Below the pieces are notes generated by a model. The model searched no databases. It had not been told where the DNA came from and saw nothing but the letters and a program-made list of their open reading frames with translations. From Tritrichomonas musculus (Eukaryota; Parabasalia; Tritrichomonadida; Tritrichomonadidae), in contig JAPFFF010000007.1 of NCBI GenBank assembly GCA_039105265.1, forward strand, positions 3,968,001 to 4,032,000: a stretch of DNA of 64,000 nt, given 5' to 3'. Shown here one piece after another: positions 55,828-64,000 of this stretch (positions are counted from its first letter, which is position 1; each line of letters begins with the position of its first letter). Both the position numbers and the translations under genes were made by a program.

Positions 55828-58800
55828 ATGAGTTCGCGTTATTACTATCAAAAAGATACCAAATCATTTGTTATTGAACAAATCAGGTATATCAATAATG
55901 AACTTCAATTAAAACCTCGCTTATCAACATCTAAACCTAGTGATTATGATGTTAAACACTTCAAATCAATCTTAGAAAACTATCTAACTTCATTCGGTTT
56001 TAGAGAACATGAAGGTGATAGAATCAATGATACAACAATATTAGCTTTCGTCAATAGAATGAAGAAAGAAGCAGAAGAACAAGAAGAAGAGGAGGAAGAG
56101 GAACAATTTGAAGAAGAAGAACAAGATGATGAACAAAAACTAAAACAAAAACAAATCGAGGACAACATTAAAATTGCTCATGATGCACTCAACAAAGCCC
56201 TTCAATTAATTAAATCTGAAAATATATTATTGAGACCATTACCACCAAAGACAAACAAACAACCTCAACGATATGAAGATATTCGATTCAACAATGAAAA
56301 TGCTGAATTAATTGAATACATCAAAAAGTTTGGCTATAAAGGTGTTCATTCAAAACATGATTCATATTTCATAATCAATGAACCTGAAAACTTTGATGAA
56401 GCCGTCGAAGCATGCAGTCATTTCATTGACCAATTCCCAAATGATAGTGAAAAGGTTGAACGATTAGATGAAGACAGTAAAGAACCAATCAAAATATATT
56501 ACAAAAACGGAGTTTCATCAATTGAAGACATCAATGAATATTTAACTGAGACAGTGTTTAAACAAGAAGTGAAACCGTTCAAAATATATTTTCAATTGAC
56601 AGGCATATTTGAGATACCGCCCAAGAATGAAAACGAAAGATATACGTATGAAGCAAGTGAAATCAAATGGAAGAACTATAAATCATCAATTCCGATAATA
56701 GTTAGAGAGAGTAAAGATGTTGACAAAGTTAAACTGTATGTTGAATCAAAAATACATGAATATGAAACCACTACTTCAAACATCAAATTATGTATCGTTT
56801 GGTCTGTTTCGTTTACAATCTCACGAGTTGTTAAGATAACAGGAAAGATTGATGAAGTTTCAGAATTGTTTGGCAAAAATAAATATATCATTATTGATAA
56901 CGTTGATGATTGTTTGTGTTGGTATCGTTTCCTTGCTTGTTGTTTGAATAAGCAACTTATCGAAACACGAACATTTAAAATCTCTGACAGAACAGCAGCA
57001 GCAAAGAAAATATTATGTGATGAACACGGTTTGAGTTATACAAAGAAGCCTTCAAAAGCAGCAAAACAATTAATCAACACCTTCAAAGGAATCACAATTG
57101 AAGAAATGAAAGAATCAGCGAAGAATCATAACATCAATGTCAACATTTATGAATACAACCAAACTGAAACAGATAAAAAAGGCTTTTTCGATTTACAAGA
57201 CCAATGGCATAACACAGACGAATCAAACAAAACGTTTTCAGCTCTCTTGTATTCAAAGGATAAGATAATTCACATAATGTACATCATCAACGCTGAAGCA
57301 TTAACAAATATTCATATTTGTCCTCATTGTGGTTCATACATTCACAAAGGTCATGAACATATGGATAGATTCAACAGACATGTAGATAAATGTGAGAAGC
57401 TAGGAGGCAAATTCAAAAAGGATTTCATACCTTCACGAGAAGCTTTACCATATTGTCCACACATTTTAAACAATCCTGTTTATTTGTATTGTCTTTCATA
57501 TGAGCTTGAATGGAAGCCAACAATTCATTATATCACTTATGATTTTGAAACAATGGAACAAAAGATTGAAAAGAAAGTCAGTGATAAATCTGTTATCAAT
57601 TCTCGATTGATTCCTTTGAGTGTTTCATCATGTGTGAAGCTTGATAAAGGATTGATAACAAAGAACTTTGATATACGAACAAATGACTTCATTGCCAAAT
57701 GGATTGACTGGTTATTTGTTGCTGGCTGTGATGTGTATGCTGATAAGTTGAACCATTTAAAATCATTCATTAAAGATAAATCAGAAGAAGAACTCAATAA
57801 AATAGATACATCATTGAAAACAATAACAGTATTTGGTTTTAATTCATCACGATTTGATTCAAACTTATTCAAAGAGCAATTGATTAAAAATCATTGGTCT
57901 ATCGATAGCGGAATGATTGGAACAGCTACATCATTAAAGCAATTTATATTGAAATCATCAAAGTACCCTATTCGATTACGATTCATTGACGCACAAGCAT
58001 TTGTTGCTGGAGGAACACTCAAACAGTTTGGAATCGATTTTGGCGGTATATCTAACAGTTCGAAAGGTGTATTTCCTTATGAAGCAATCAACAGCGAGAA
58101 TTATAATGAAGTGTTATCAAAGAATGAACCATTCAAATATGAAGACTTCTACAGTTATCTCAATCAAAAGAATCCATTAACAAAAGCTGATTATGAAGAG
58201 TATTTGATTGATTCAAAGAGGTTTGCAACACGTTGGGATTATTTGTTATCATACAATGACAATGATGTTGAAATGATGATTAAACCGATTGATAATCTTA
58301 TTCAAATGAATGCTGAATATAAAGTTGATTTGATTAGCAATCTTTCATTGTCAAAGAACGCATCATGTATCAAATATGCTCTTGCTTACAAAGATTTTAA
58401 TCCGAAGAACGACTATGAAATCATCAACAAGATGAATACATTCAAACCAACAATGAAATGGTGGTTAAATAAATGTGATAATTATCGAAAGCAAGACATG
58501 AAACATAATTTTTGCTCGCAAAAAGGCGATTCATCGCTTCAATCAAATCAAAATCAACGAGATATTTCAAAATGTGTTAGTGAAAAGGATTTCGAAGCAT
58601 TCATGAAATTGTATGAATCAAATGAAACAGGTAAATGTCATTTATGTGGTGAACACTTTACTTACAACAACAAACTGACACTTGACAGAATAGATAACAA
58701 CAAAGGACATCAGATTGATAACTGTTTACTTGCTTGTGCTGAATGTAATCGTTTGAGACAAAGAGATGACGACAAGATAACAAGAACCAAAATACAATTG

Positions 58801-60411
58801 AAGAAATTCTGCAAGCTTCATCACCTTCCCACACTCATAACTGATGAAAAAGAATACTACAATTTGAGAGAGAACATAATGGGAGGATTATCAAATGTAC
58901 TTCATCGTGTGAACATCAGAGGTCAAACATTAATCAATAAACTCAAATATGATGCCGTTAATGACAGAATCATTAGCTATGACACTTCAAACATAGTCTC
59001 ACACGTTGCTGGTATTGATTTCAATTCATTGTATCCTTCATCATTCAGTTCAGTAAAACATTCATTTAATCCTTATCACGGAGGAATCATGTACATGCCT
59101 GGTTCATTTATAAAACGATTTGATGTTTATGATGAAGATGGAAACAAGAATGAAAAGGTATTCAATGCTGCAATGAATATCATTCAATCAAAGAAACGAT
59201 TTGATGCAAACCCTGAGTTTATATTCAAAGCTGAAGTCAAATTAAGATGCCCAAAGAATAAAATCAATGATTTGATTAACTTTCCTCCTGTGTTTAGAAA
59301 TATCAATATAATGAATGATGAACAAACGATTGGAAGTTATATGTACAAATACATGAAAGACAATAAACTGAATTCAGCAGATAAAGAAACAAGAAAGCTG
59401 ACAATGTTGCTTGATACATGCGGTACATTTATGACGTTCTCGAACTATTATTTATGGTTTTTAATCGACCACGGACTTATAGTTGATGACATTAAGAGCT
59501 TAAGTTTATATGAAGCTCATGACGGATTCAATCAATTTGTTTGTGAGTTTATGAAGAAGCGTCAAGATATATTGTCAGGAAAGGCACACGGGAACGAAAA
59601 GTTTTACAAGATTAGCATGAACGGATCTTACGGATATGACGGAATGAATTCAGAGAACTTCAATAAAGTCAGAATTGTTGATAAAAATAAAGCTTTTCAA
59701 TTGATAGCATCCGATACTTATCGCAATGGATGTAAATTGTCAAATGATTGTTATTTGATACAATCACAACCTCATTCATTCAAATGTAATACATGTCTTC
59801 AGGAATCATTTTGGACATTAGACAATGCGAAATATTGGTATTTGACTTTCCTTTATGACTTTCTATACAAATGCATTGACATGAATAAGATTCATTTCAA
59901 CTCGGTCGATACAGATAGCCTGTACATGTCTATAGCTGGTGATATGAATAAACCGATTGACCAGTTGTTTGATTATGTCATCAAAGACAAATCATTTTAT
60001 GACAAACACATTTATAGCTTCATGCCAAACCCTGCAATCAATGATGTATATGATGAGAAAAAGATTCTCGGATGCTGTGTAGAAAAGTTCGGAGCAAATC
60101 AAATTGCTTTGTGCGCTAAGTGTTATACGATTTGGTCAGATGACAAAACAATTTCATTAAAGCTCAAAGGTGTTTCATTGAAGAAGAACAACATCAAATC
60201 AAGTGATTACAAAAATGTCATTGAAAAGCAATCAGTAATGAAAGGAAAGAATATAAACCTTCAATTAAATTCACAACTGATGAGTAAAATAACTGTTATC
60301 AAAAATGCTTTAACAGCAGCACATTCAAAAATGTTGGTATTATCAAATCATTGTTGTTGTCCTTATGTCAATGGTTTCACTGCAAAGGATTATTTCATTG
60401 AAAATCATTAA
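55828..60411 (+). CDS. Family B DNA polymerase of element 2 with an HNH-like insert
   Basis: 1527 residues. After an acidic stretch (EEEEEEEQFEEEEQ) comes PLPPKTNKQPQRY, matching the PLPPKLNKEPKRY motif of PolB in element 1. A Cys-rich region follows (DDCLCWYRFLACCL, then CPHCGSYIHKGHEH). Exonuclease motif DFET is at about 572. Between exonuclease and palm, residues about 935-975 form a zinc HNH-like module (CHLCG...LDRIDNNKGHQIDNCLLACAECN). Motif A (DFNSLYPS) is at about 1064, motif B (SMNGSYGY) follows, and motif C (DTDS) is at about 1361. The protein replicates the element by a protein-primed mechanism, as in other Polintons. Confidence 0.85.
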   Translation: MSSRYYYQKDTKSFVIEQIRYINNELQLKPRLSTSKPSDYDVKHFKSILENYLTSFGFREHEGDRINDTTILAFVNRMKKEAEEQEEEEEEEQFEEEEQDDEQKLKQKQIEDNIKIAHDALNKALQLIKSENILLRPLPPKTNKQPQRYEDIRFNNENAELIEYIKKFGYKGVHSKHDSYFIINEPENFDEAVEACSHFIDQFPNDSEKVERLDEDSKEPIKIYYKNGVSSIEDINEYLTETVFKQEVKPFKIYFQLTGIFEIPPKNENERYTYEASEIKWKNYKSSIPIIVRESKDVDKVKLYVESKIHEYETTTSNIKLCIVWSVSFTISRVVKITGKIDEVSELFGKNKYIIIDNVDDCLCWYRFLACCLNKQLIETRTFKISDRTAAAKKILCDEHGLSYTKKPSKAAKQLINTFKGITIEEMKESAKNHNINVNIYEYNQTETDKKGFFDLQDQWHNTDESNKTFSALLYSKDKIIHIMYIINAEALTNIHICPHCGSYIHKGHEHMDRFNRHVDKCEKLGGKFKKDFIPSREALPYCPHILNNPVYLYCLSYELEWKPTIHYITYDFETMEQKIEKKVSDKSVINSRLIPLSVSSCVKLDKGLITKNFDIRTNDFIAKWIDWLFVAGCDVYADKLNHLKSFIKDKSEEELNKIDTSLKTITVFGFNSSRFDSNLFKEQLIKNHWSIDSGMIGTATSLKQFILKSSKYPIRLRFIDAQAFVAGGTLKQFGIDFGGISNSSKGVFPYEAINSENYNEVLSKNEPFKYEDFYSYLNQKNPLTKADYEEYLIDSKRFATRWDYLLSYNDNDVEMMIKPIDNLIQMNAEYKVDLISNLSLSKNASCIKYALAYKDFNPKNDYEIINKMNTFKPTMKWWLNKCDNYRKQDMKHNFCSQKGDSSLQSNQNQRDISKCVSEKDFEAFMKLYESNETGKCHLCGEHFTYNNKLTLDRIDNNKGHQIDNCLLACAECNRLRQRDDDKITRTKIQLKKFCKLHHLPTLITDEKEYYNLRENIMGGLSNVLHRVNIRGQTLINKLKYDAVNDRIISYDTSNIVSHVAGIDFNSLYPSSFSSVKHSFNPYHGGIMYMPGSFIKRFDVYDEDGNKNEKVFNAAMNIIQSKKRFDANPEFIFKAEVKLRCPKNKINDLINFPPVFRNINIMNDEQTIGSYMYKYMKDNKLNSADKETRKLTMLLDTCGTFMTFSNYYLWFLIDHGLIVDDIKSLSLYEAHDGFNQFVCEFMKKRQDILSGKAHGNEKFYKISMNGSYGYDGMNSENFNKVRIVDKNKAFQLIASDTYRNGCKLSNDCYLIQSQPHSFKCNTCLQESFWTLDNAKYWYLTFLYDFLYKCIDMNKIHFNSVDTDSLYMSIAGDMNKPIDQLFDYVIKDKSFYDKHIYSFMPNPAINDVYDEKKILGCCVEKFGANQIALCAKCYTIWSDDKTISLKLKGVSLKKNNIKSSDYKNVIEKQSVMKGKNINLQLNSQLMSKITVIKNALTAAHSKMLVLSNHCCCPYVNGFTAKDYFIENH

Positions 60412-60545
60412 ATGCAGGTATGGCAGAAAATTGCCTCTTGAAAATGCTACCCTCGGAATTCCGAGCCTAGAAAAATCATTAATTAAAATCATTTATTTTT
60501 GATTTGATTTATTTTTAAATCAATTTTTTATCATCAATTCAAACA
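60412..60545. other. Spacer with a perfect palindrome before the KilA-N gene
   Basis: CTCGGAATTCCGAG at 60452-60465 is a perfect 14-bp palindrome in an AT-rich spacer, about 80 bp before the KilA-N ATG. It could be an operator or a hairpin at the end of the polymerase transcript. Confidence 0.6.
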
Positions 60546-61307
60546 ATGAGCAGCAACACAACAAACACAGCCACAAACACAAACGCCACAACTCAACCAA
60601 TCAATAATGATTATGAATATCTTCAATACAACCAACATTTAAGAATCATTCATTCAAAACAAGATGATATGTATCAAATGCAATCAATTATAACAGCTTG
60701 TCATTCAAATAAATTATGTAATGATTGGTTCAGAAATAAACAAACAAATGAAATCATTGATGAACTGAAAAAAGAAACGAGTACGGGAATTCCCGTAGTC
60801 GAAAAACGAGATGATTTACCCAATGGATTAAGAGGTTTTTATGTTCATCGATTGCTCGTTAATTCAGTTGCTATGTGGGCTTCACCTCGTTATTCAATAT
60901 ATATCATGAAGCTTCTTGATTCACATTTTGAACATGAACGACAACAATTGGTTGAAGAATTGCATCAAAAGAAACCACGGCTCGTACCATCTAACAAAGA
61001 ACACAATTATAAATATTTGATTTGGAAAGAAACTAATGATGCTGAAAACACAATTCTTCATCTTGTGAGAAGAAACAAACGAACATTCAGAGCTGTATCA
61101 ACTCATAATAATGAGAATGAAAGATTTATATTCAAAGATAATTTGCCGATAGCGATGAGTCCGAACGAAGACATTAAAGAACTTGTCAAGAACAACTTCC
61201 CTCGTAATGATTACACCATCAATGGTTGCAACATTATAATAAAGAATGAACGACTGGAACAATTACACACACTCATTGATGAATACTTCAATCAATTTCA
61301 ATCATAA
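60546..61307 (+). CDS. KilA-N domain protein
   Basis: 253 residues. A Thr/Asn-rich start (TNTATNTNATTQ) leads to a KilA-N DNA-binding domain at about residues 55-135: LCNDWFRNKQTNEIIDELKK, then GLRGFYVHRLLVNSVAMWA, then SPRYSIYIMKLLDSHF, the typical end of the fold. A mixed C-terminal part of about 110 residues follows. KilA-N proteins are common in large DNA viruses and phages and are numerous in trichomonad genomes, often with mobile DNA. Probably a sequence-specific DNA-binding regulator. Confidence 0.85.
   Translation: MSSNTTNTATNTNATTQPINNDYEYLQYNQHLRIIHSKQDDMYQMQSIITACHSNKLCNDWFRNKQTNEIIDELKKETSTGIPVVEKRDDLPNGLRGFYVHRLLVNSVAMWASPRYSIYIMKLLDSHFEHERQQLVEELHQKKPRLVPSNKEHNYKYLIWKETNDAENTILHLVRRNKRTFRAVSTHNNENERFIFKDNLPIAMSPNEDIKELVKNNFPRNDYTINGCNIIIKNERLEQLHTLIDEYFNQFQS
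60782..60797. repeat. 16-bp perfect palindrome inside the KilA-N gene
   Basis: TACGGGAATTCCCGTA. Shares the GGAATTCC core with the palindrome at 60452-60465 upstream of the same gene. Confidence 0.75.
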
Positions 61308-61393
61308 ATGAATAAAAATAAATGACACATTTATATGTTTTTATTTTTGTGCTCCACTGATTGAAAAAAAAATATAGAACTTCGGGGCAAAAA

Positions 61394-61532
61394 CCCACAA
61401 AGAACCGTCATTCAGTGTTATTATTAAAGTAATATGTATAAAGATTATTAATGTAAAGAGTACGGTGTATTTTGACGGTTCTTTGTGGGAACACGTTAAA
61501 GTGTTTTTAGTTTTTTGACGGTTCTTTGTGGG
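61394..61532. repeat. Three copies of TGACGGTTCTTTGTGGG, one inverted
   Basis: Perfect 17-bp copies at 61473-61489 and 61516-61532 on the plus strand and 61394-61410 on the minus strand. The inverted pair could fold into a stem with a 62-base loop. The order inverted-direct-direct suggests protein binding sites or remnants of an element end. Confidence 0.8.
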
Positions 61533-61675
61533 AAACCATTTATAATAGTTTTTTTCATGAATTGTTTTAATGTATACGGGTTGTACATTCTGCCTCTCTT
61601 ATATTATTATCTTTCGAATCCAGCGGTTGCTTTCTACATTTTCTAGGATAATATATAAAATAATACAGAAAAGTG

Positions 61676-61748
61676 TCATGTATGTGAATCGAACCTACCA
61701 CCTTTACAAGGTCTCTGTAGACGCAATACCCATCATGCCATATCATTG
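61676..61748 (-). other. tRNA-like sequence, probably decayed
   Basis: On the minus strand TGGCATGATGGGTATTGCGTCT resembles in part the D-arm region (TGGC.TAATGGGTA.GCG) of an Arg-type tRNA, and GTAGGTTCGATTC looks like a T-loop at the right distance. The acceptor and T stems do not pair, so this is not a functional tRNA as read; it may be a relic. Confidence 0.25.
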
Positions 61749-61947
61749 CCGTATAATAATAGTTTTCATTTACAGATTTATATTTAAATGGTTATATACT
61801 ATATTGGTTTACACATTTATAGCAATATTTGCGAAAAATTTTTCGAGAACTTTTTGAATGAAAAAATTCTTCTTTGACCAGATATGTATTGAAACCATGA
61901 ATTAATAAATAAATGAACAAAAATAAAATGAAAATCAATCAATTGAT

Positions 61948-64000
61948 TTACTCTTTGAATACAGCTAATGTTCTTTCATCAATGATACTTGTAATGATTC
62001 CAACAGTCATGCGTTTTATTTTTGATGTTATTGCTGTCTCTCCTGAAAGAACTTTCAGCTTATTGTCTTCATTATCGATAAACACCTCATCACCGATTGA
62101 ATAACATGATGAATCATTAACTTTGCAAATGTAATCGCCATGACTTGCGAATGTGATACATTTATTTTTGTCATCGATTCTCACACATATACCGACATAT
62201 TCTTTCCATGTTCCTGATGTCTTTACACTACAAATACAATCAGTTGTATCATCAGCTGTTGATGGTTTCCATTCATCACCAACATGTTTGTAAACCTTAC
62301 CTGTCATATACACAGGAGAACCTATAACGAAATCACTAACAGAGTTCATTGATGATTCAATCGGTGAGTAATGAGTGATTGTTGTGTTTGATTGTGCACC
62401 GTAAATAGCAGCCTTATATTTTGCTAAATAACCTCGGGACATGATGCATCTTGAATATATTTGTTTAGCATCTAATAATTCCTGAGTAGTTGTCCAAGAA
62501 TATCCGCCTATTGGGAAATTATATGTCAGGGGTCTTCCTGATGTTATATCAACAGTGTCTTCATAATAGAATGGGAATTTGAAATTGTCGAAATACACAG
62601 TTCTTTGATGTAATACAAGAACAATGTTATGAGGATTTGCGGCTGTATCATAGAATAATATTCTTATTTCCAAACATAGCGCATAATCACCTACTATGTA
62701 TTCCAGTTTAATTACCTTATCTTCAAGTTTTAGATAATGAATTGATATTTCACCGCCCTCTGTAATCGGTCCGCAATCAATAGCACATTTTTTTATTAGT
62801 TGTTCTTCTGTTATGACGTTTGACTTCAGTGCAAAGTTATCATTCACATATTTCACCGAAGTAATCATATCATCATTCACAGGTCGGCTGCGGATTAATG
62901 TGATAGACGCATCATAAATATTGGTTAGTGTATCATCCTCAGCTCTCAATGAAACGATATGGGTATTATAATTAATATTTATTAATTCATTGCTTGTTGA
63001 TTTGTAAATCATATTCAAACTTTTATATAAACTGTATTCGTATTCAACTTCTTCATATGATGCATCATCAGCATTTCGTTTGAATTTGACGATAATATTT
63101 TTGGTTGTGAATACTCTTCTTATATCATCATCAGGAACTACACAACCACTTTCATTCTGTGTACATTGAATTGTGATTTGTTCTGGATTTTCATCAACAA
63201 CATTTGCAGTTTTAATAAATGGTGATTCGATTTGTGCTTTAATGACGTTGATTAACCATTGAGTATTGCCACTTGAATTACACAACATAAATTCACCACG
63301 GTCATACCATACAATAGATAATCCATTATCTAACATCATTCTATATCCTCTCATATATTTTTCATAAGGCTTGAATATCAAATCAAAATGCTGAATATTG
63401 TTAATGTAATCCTTGTTAGAACCCCAATTAACATCAAATATCACATGTATATCGGTTTCTGGTAAGTATGGTTTTACAAATATATAATCACGAATGGGAT
63501 TCGGATATTCAATATTCAATTCAGTTCCATATAATGCAGTATTCAATGCAGATTCATTAACCAAATCAGTTGGAATTGTTGGTATATCTGTTTTCAATGC
63601 ATATTTATCTAATTCATAAGCTAATTCATCTTCATCAACAAACTTCTCATCAGCTTGTGCACTAGTATAATACGGTGTCAAGTCAACTGGTTCTGGTATA
63701 TCCGTCTTCAAAGCATAAGTGTTCGACACATATCTAGCTGAATAAGCGTTTCTGTCTGTTGGTTCGATAGTTTTGGTAATTGAACACGATAAAACTTCTG
63801 GTGTATCGCCAGTTCCTGGATTGATTAATTCATGGCTGTCATACAAAAACCAAATACTTGAATCACTTCCTTCGATACGCATTATCTGAGAGGGTTTATC
63901 GTCATCATCGTCATTGTACGAATAGTCTACATGAACATAATGGGACGTATAGTAACTGTCTGATGAAACAATATCCAACCCGTATTGCTCAATCAGTTCA
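61948..64000 (-). CDS. Phage-like fibre/receptor-binding protein (continues beyond window)
   Basis: At least 683 residues are visible; the frame stays open to the right edge (ELIEQYGLDIV before the TTG at 63978), so the true start lies outside. The visible N-terminal half has repeats of YALKTDIP/FALKSNV and YTSAQADEKFVD type, a hallmark of phage tail fibres and of fibre proteins in large viruses. The middle is beta-rich. The C-terminal 130 residues (GKVYKHVGDEWKPSTADD, then GDYICKVNDSSCYSIGDEVF) look like a small capsid-decoration or fibre-tip beta domain. Likely role: surface attachment. Confidence 0.65.
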   Translation of the reverse strand, partial: ELIEQYGLDIVSSDSYYTSHYVHVDYSYNDDDDDKPSQIMRIEGSDSSIWFLYDSHELINPGTGDTPEVLSCSITKTIEPTDRNAYSARYVSNTYALKTDIPEPVDLTPYYTSAQADEKFVDEDELAYELDKYALKTDIPTIPTDLVNESALNTALYGTELNIEYPNPIRDYIFVKPYLPETDIHVIFDVNWGSNKDYINNIQHFDLIFKPYEKYMRGYRMMLDNGLSIVWYDRGEFMLCNSSGNTQWLINVIKAQIESPFIKTANVVDENPEQITIQCTQNESGCVVPDDDIRRVFTTKNIIVKFKRNADDASYEEVEYEYSLYKSLNMIYKSTSNELININYNTHIVSLRAEDDTLTNIYDASITLIRSRPVNDDMITSVKYVNDNFALKSNVITEEQLIKKCAIDCGPITEGGEISIHYLKLEDKVIKLEYIVGDYALCLEIRILFYDTAANPHNIVLVLHQRTVYFDNFKFPFYYEDTVDITSGRPLTYNFPIGGYSWTTTQELLDAKQIYSRCIMSRGYLAKYKAAIYGAQSNTTITHYSPIESSMNSVSDFVIGSPVYMTGKVYKHVGDEWKPSTADDTTDCICSVKTSGTWKEYVGICVRIDDKNKCITFASHGDYICKVNDSSCYSIGDEVFIDNEDNKLKVLSGETAITSKIKRMTVGIITSIIDERTLAVFKE

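Larger units (their letters stand above)
61308..61947. other. Repeat-bearing spacer between KilA-N and fibre genes
   Basis: About 640 bp. It contains three copies of a 17-bp motif (61394-61410 inverted, 61473-61489 and 61516-61532 direct) and a tRNA-like stretch on the minus strand at about 61676-61748. A 95-codon frame at 61570-61857 overlaps the tRNA-like stretch and is not called. Confidence 0.5.
52641..64000. mobile_element. Polinton-like element 2, incomplete in window (runs off right edge)
   Basis: A second, distinct virus-like element. Visible parts are a small unknown gene (+), a packaging-type ATPase (-), four small minus-strand genes, a PolB with an HNH-like insert (+), a KilA-N protein (+) and a fibre-like protein (-). 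No integrase or capsid gene is visible here; they may lie beyond 64000. Shared genes tie it to element 1, yet the proteins are clearly diverged, so it is not a copy. No break was noticed in the visible part, which suggests a recent insertion. The left limit is inferred from gene content. Confidence 0.65.

Noticed and set aside
61570-61857. 95-codon plus-strand frame
   Set aside because: Overlaps the tRNA-like stretch, composition is not gene-like and there is no leader motif.

Overview
This window looks like a parabasalid protist chromosome, most like Tritrichomonas or Trichomonas. It is very AT-rich. Its genes are intronless and closely packed on both strands. It mixes ordinary eukaryotic genes (a HECT ubiquitin ligase, a DAD1/OST2 subunit, a TAF5-like protein, an ecdysoneless/SGT1 homologue, R2R3 Myb and casein-kinase-1 proteins) with a bacterial-type M3 peptidase and large Maverick/Polinton elements, as is typical of trichomonads. 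The species assignment is an inference from gene content and style; no marker here proves it.

Layout. (1) 1-3990: a Mutator-like (MULE) DNA transposon with an intact-looking transposase, long inverted repeats and 120-bp tandem repeats, next to a second, internally deleted copy of the same family in inverted orientation. (2) 4.7-32.2 kb: host genes in the order Myb (-), a small orphan ORF (-), CK1 kinase (+), Dcp-like peptidase (-), a small orphan ORF (+), a WDR6-like WD40 protein (-), tRNA-Leu(CAA) (+), a coiled-coil protein (-), long-chain acyl-CoA synthetase (-), ecdysoneless/SGT1 (+), ankyrin protein (-), DAD1 (-), TAF5-like (+), HECT E3 (-). (3) 32.2-36.0 kb: an AT-rich gene desert. (4) About 36.0-52.6 kb: a Polinton-type element with PolB, two integrase-fold genes, a cysteine protease, a candidate minor capsid protein, a packaging ATPase and the major capsid protein, plus unusual cargo: a CRESS-type Rep (HUH) domain protein and a NUMOD4/HNH endonuclease. 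(5) About 52.6 kb to the window edge: a second, distinct Polinton-like element with its own PolB (carrying an HNH-like insert), its own ATPase, a KilA-N protein and a phage-like fibre protein. It runs off the right edge.

The two elements are related but not copies of each other. They share a gene of unknown function (43648-44199 and 54322-54897), a short conserved motif in the N-terminal part of both polymerases, and an AT-rich motif ahead of many start codons. The most unusual points are the primase-like domain at the end of the first PolB, the Rep-like HUH protein inside a Polinton, the HNH module inside the second PolB, and a reversal of G/C strand bias near the middle of the first element. 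The elements are described here as fossils: the first looks nearly whole, with perhaps one break, and no break was noticed in the visible part of the second. Their long open frames suggest recent insertion.
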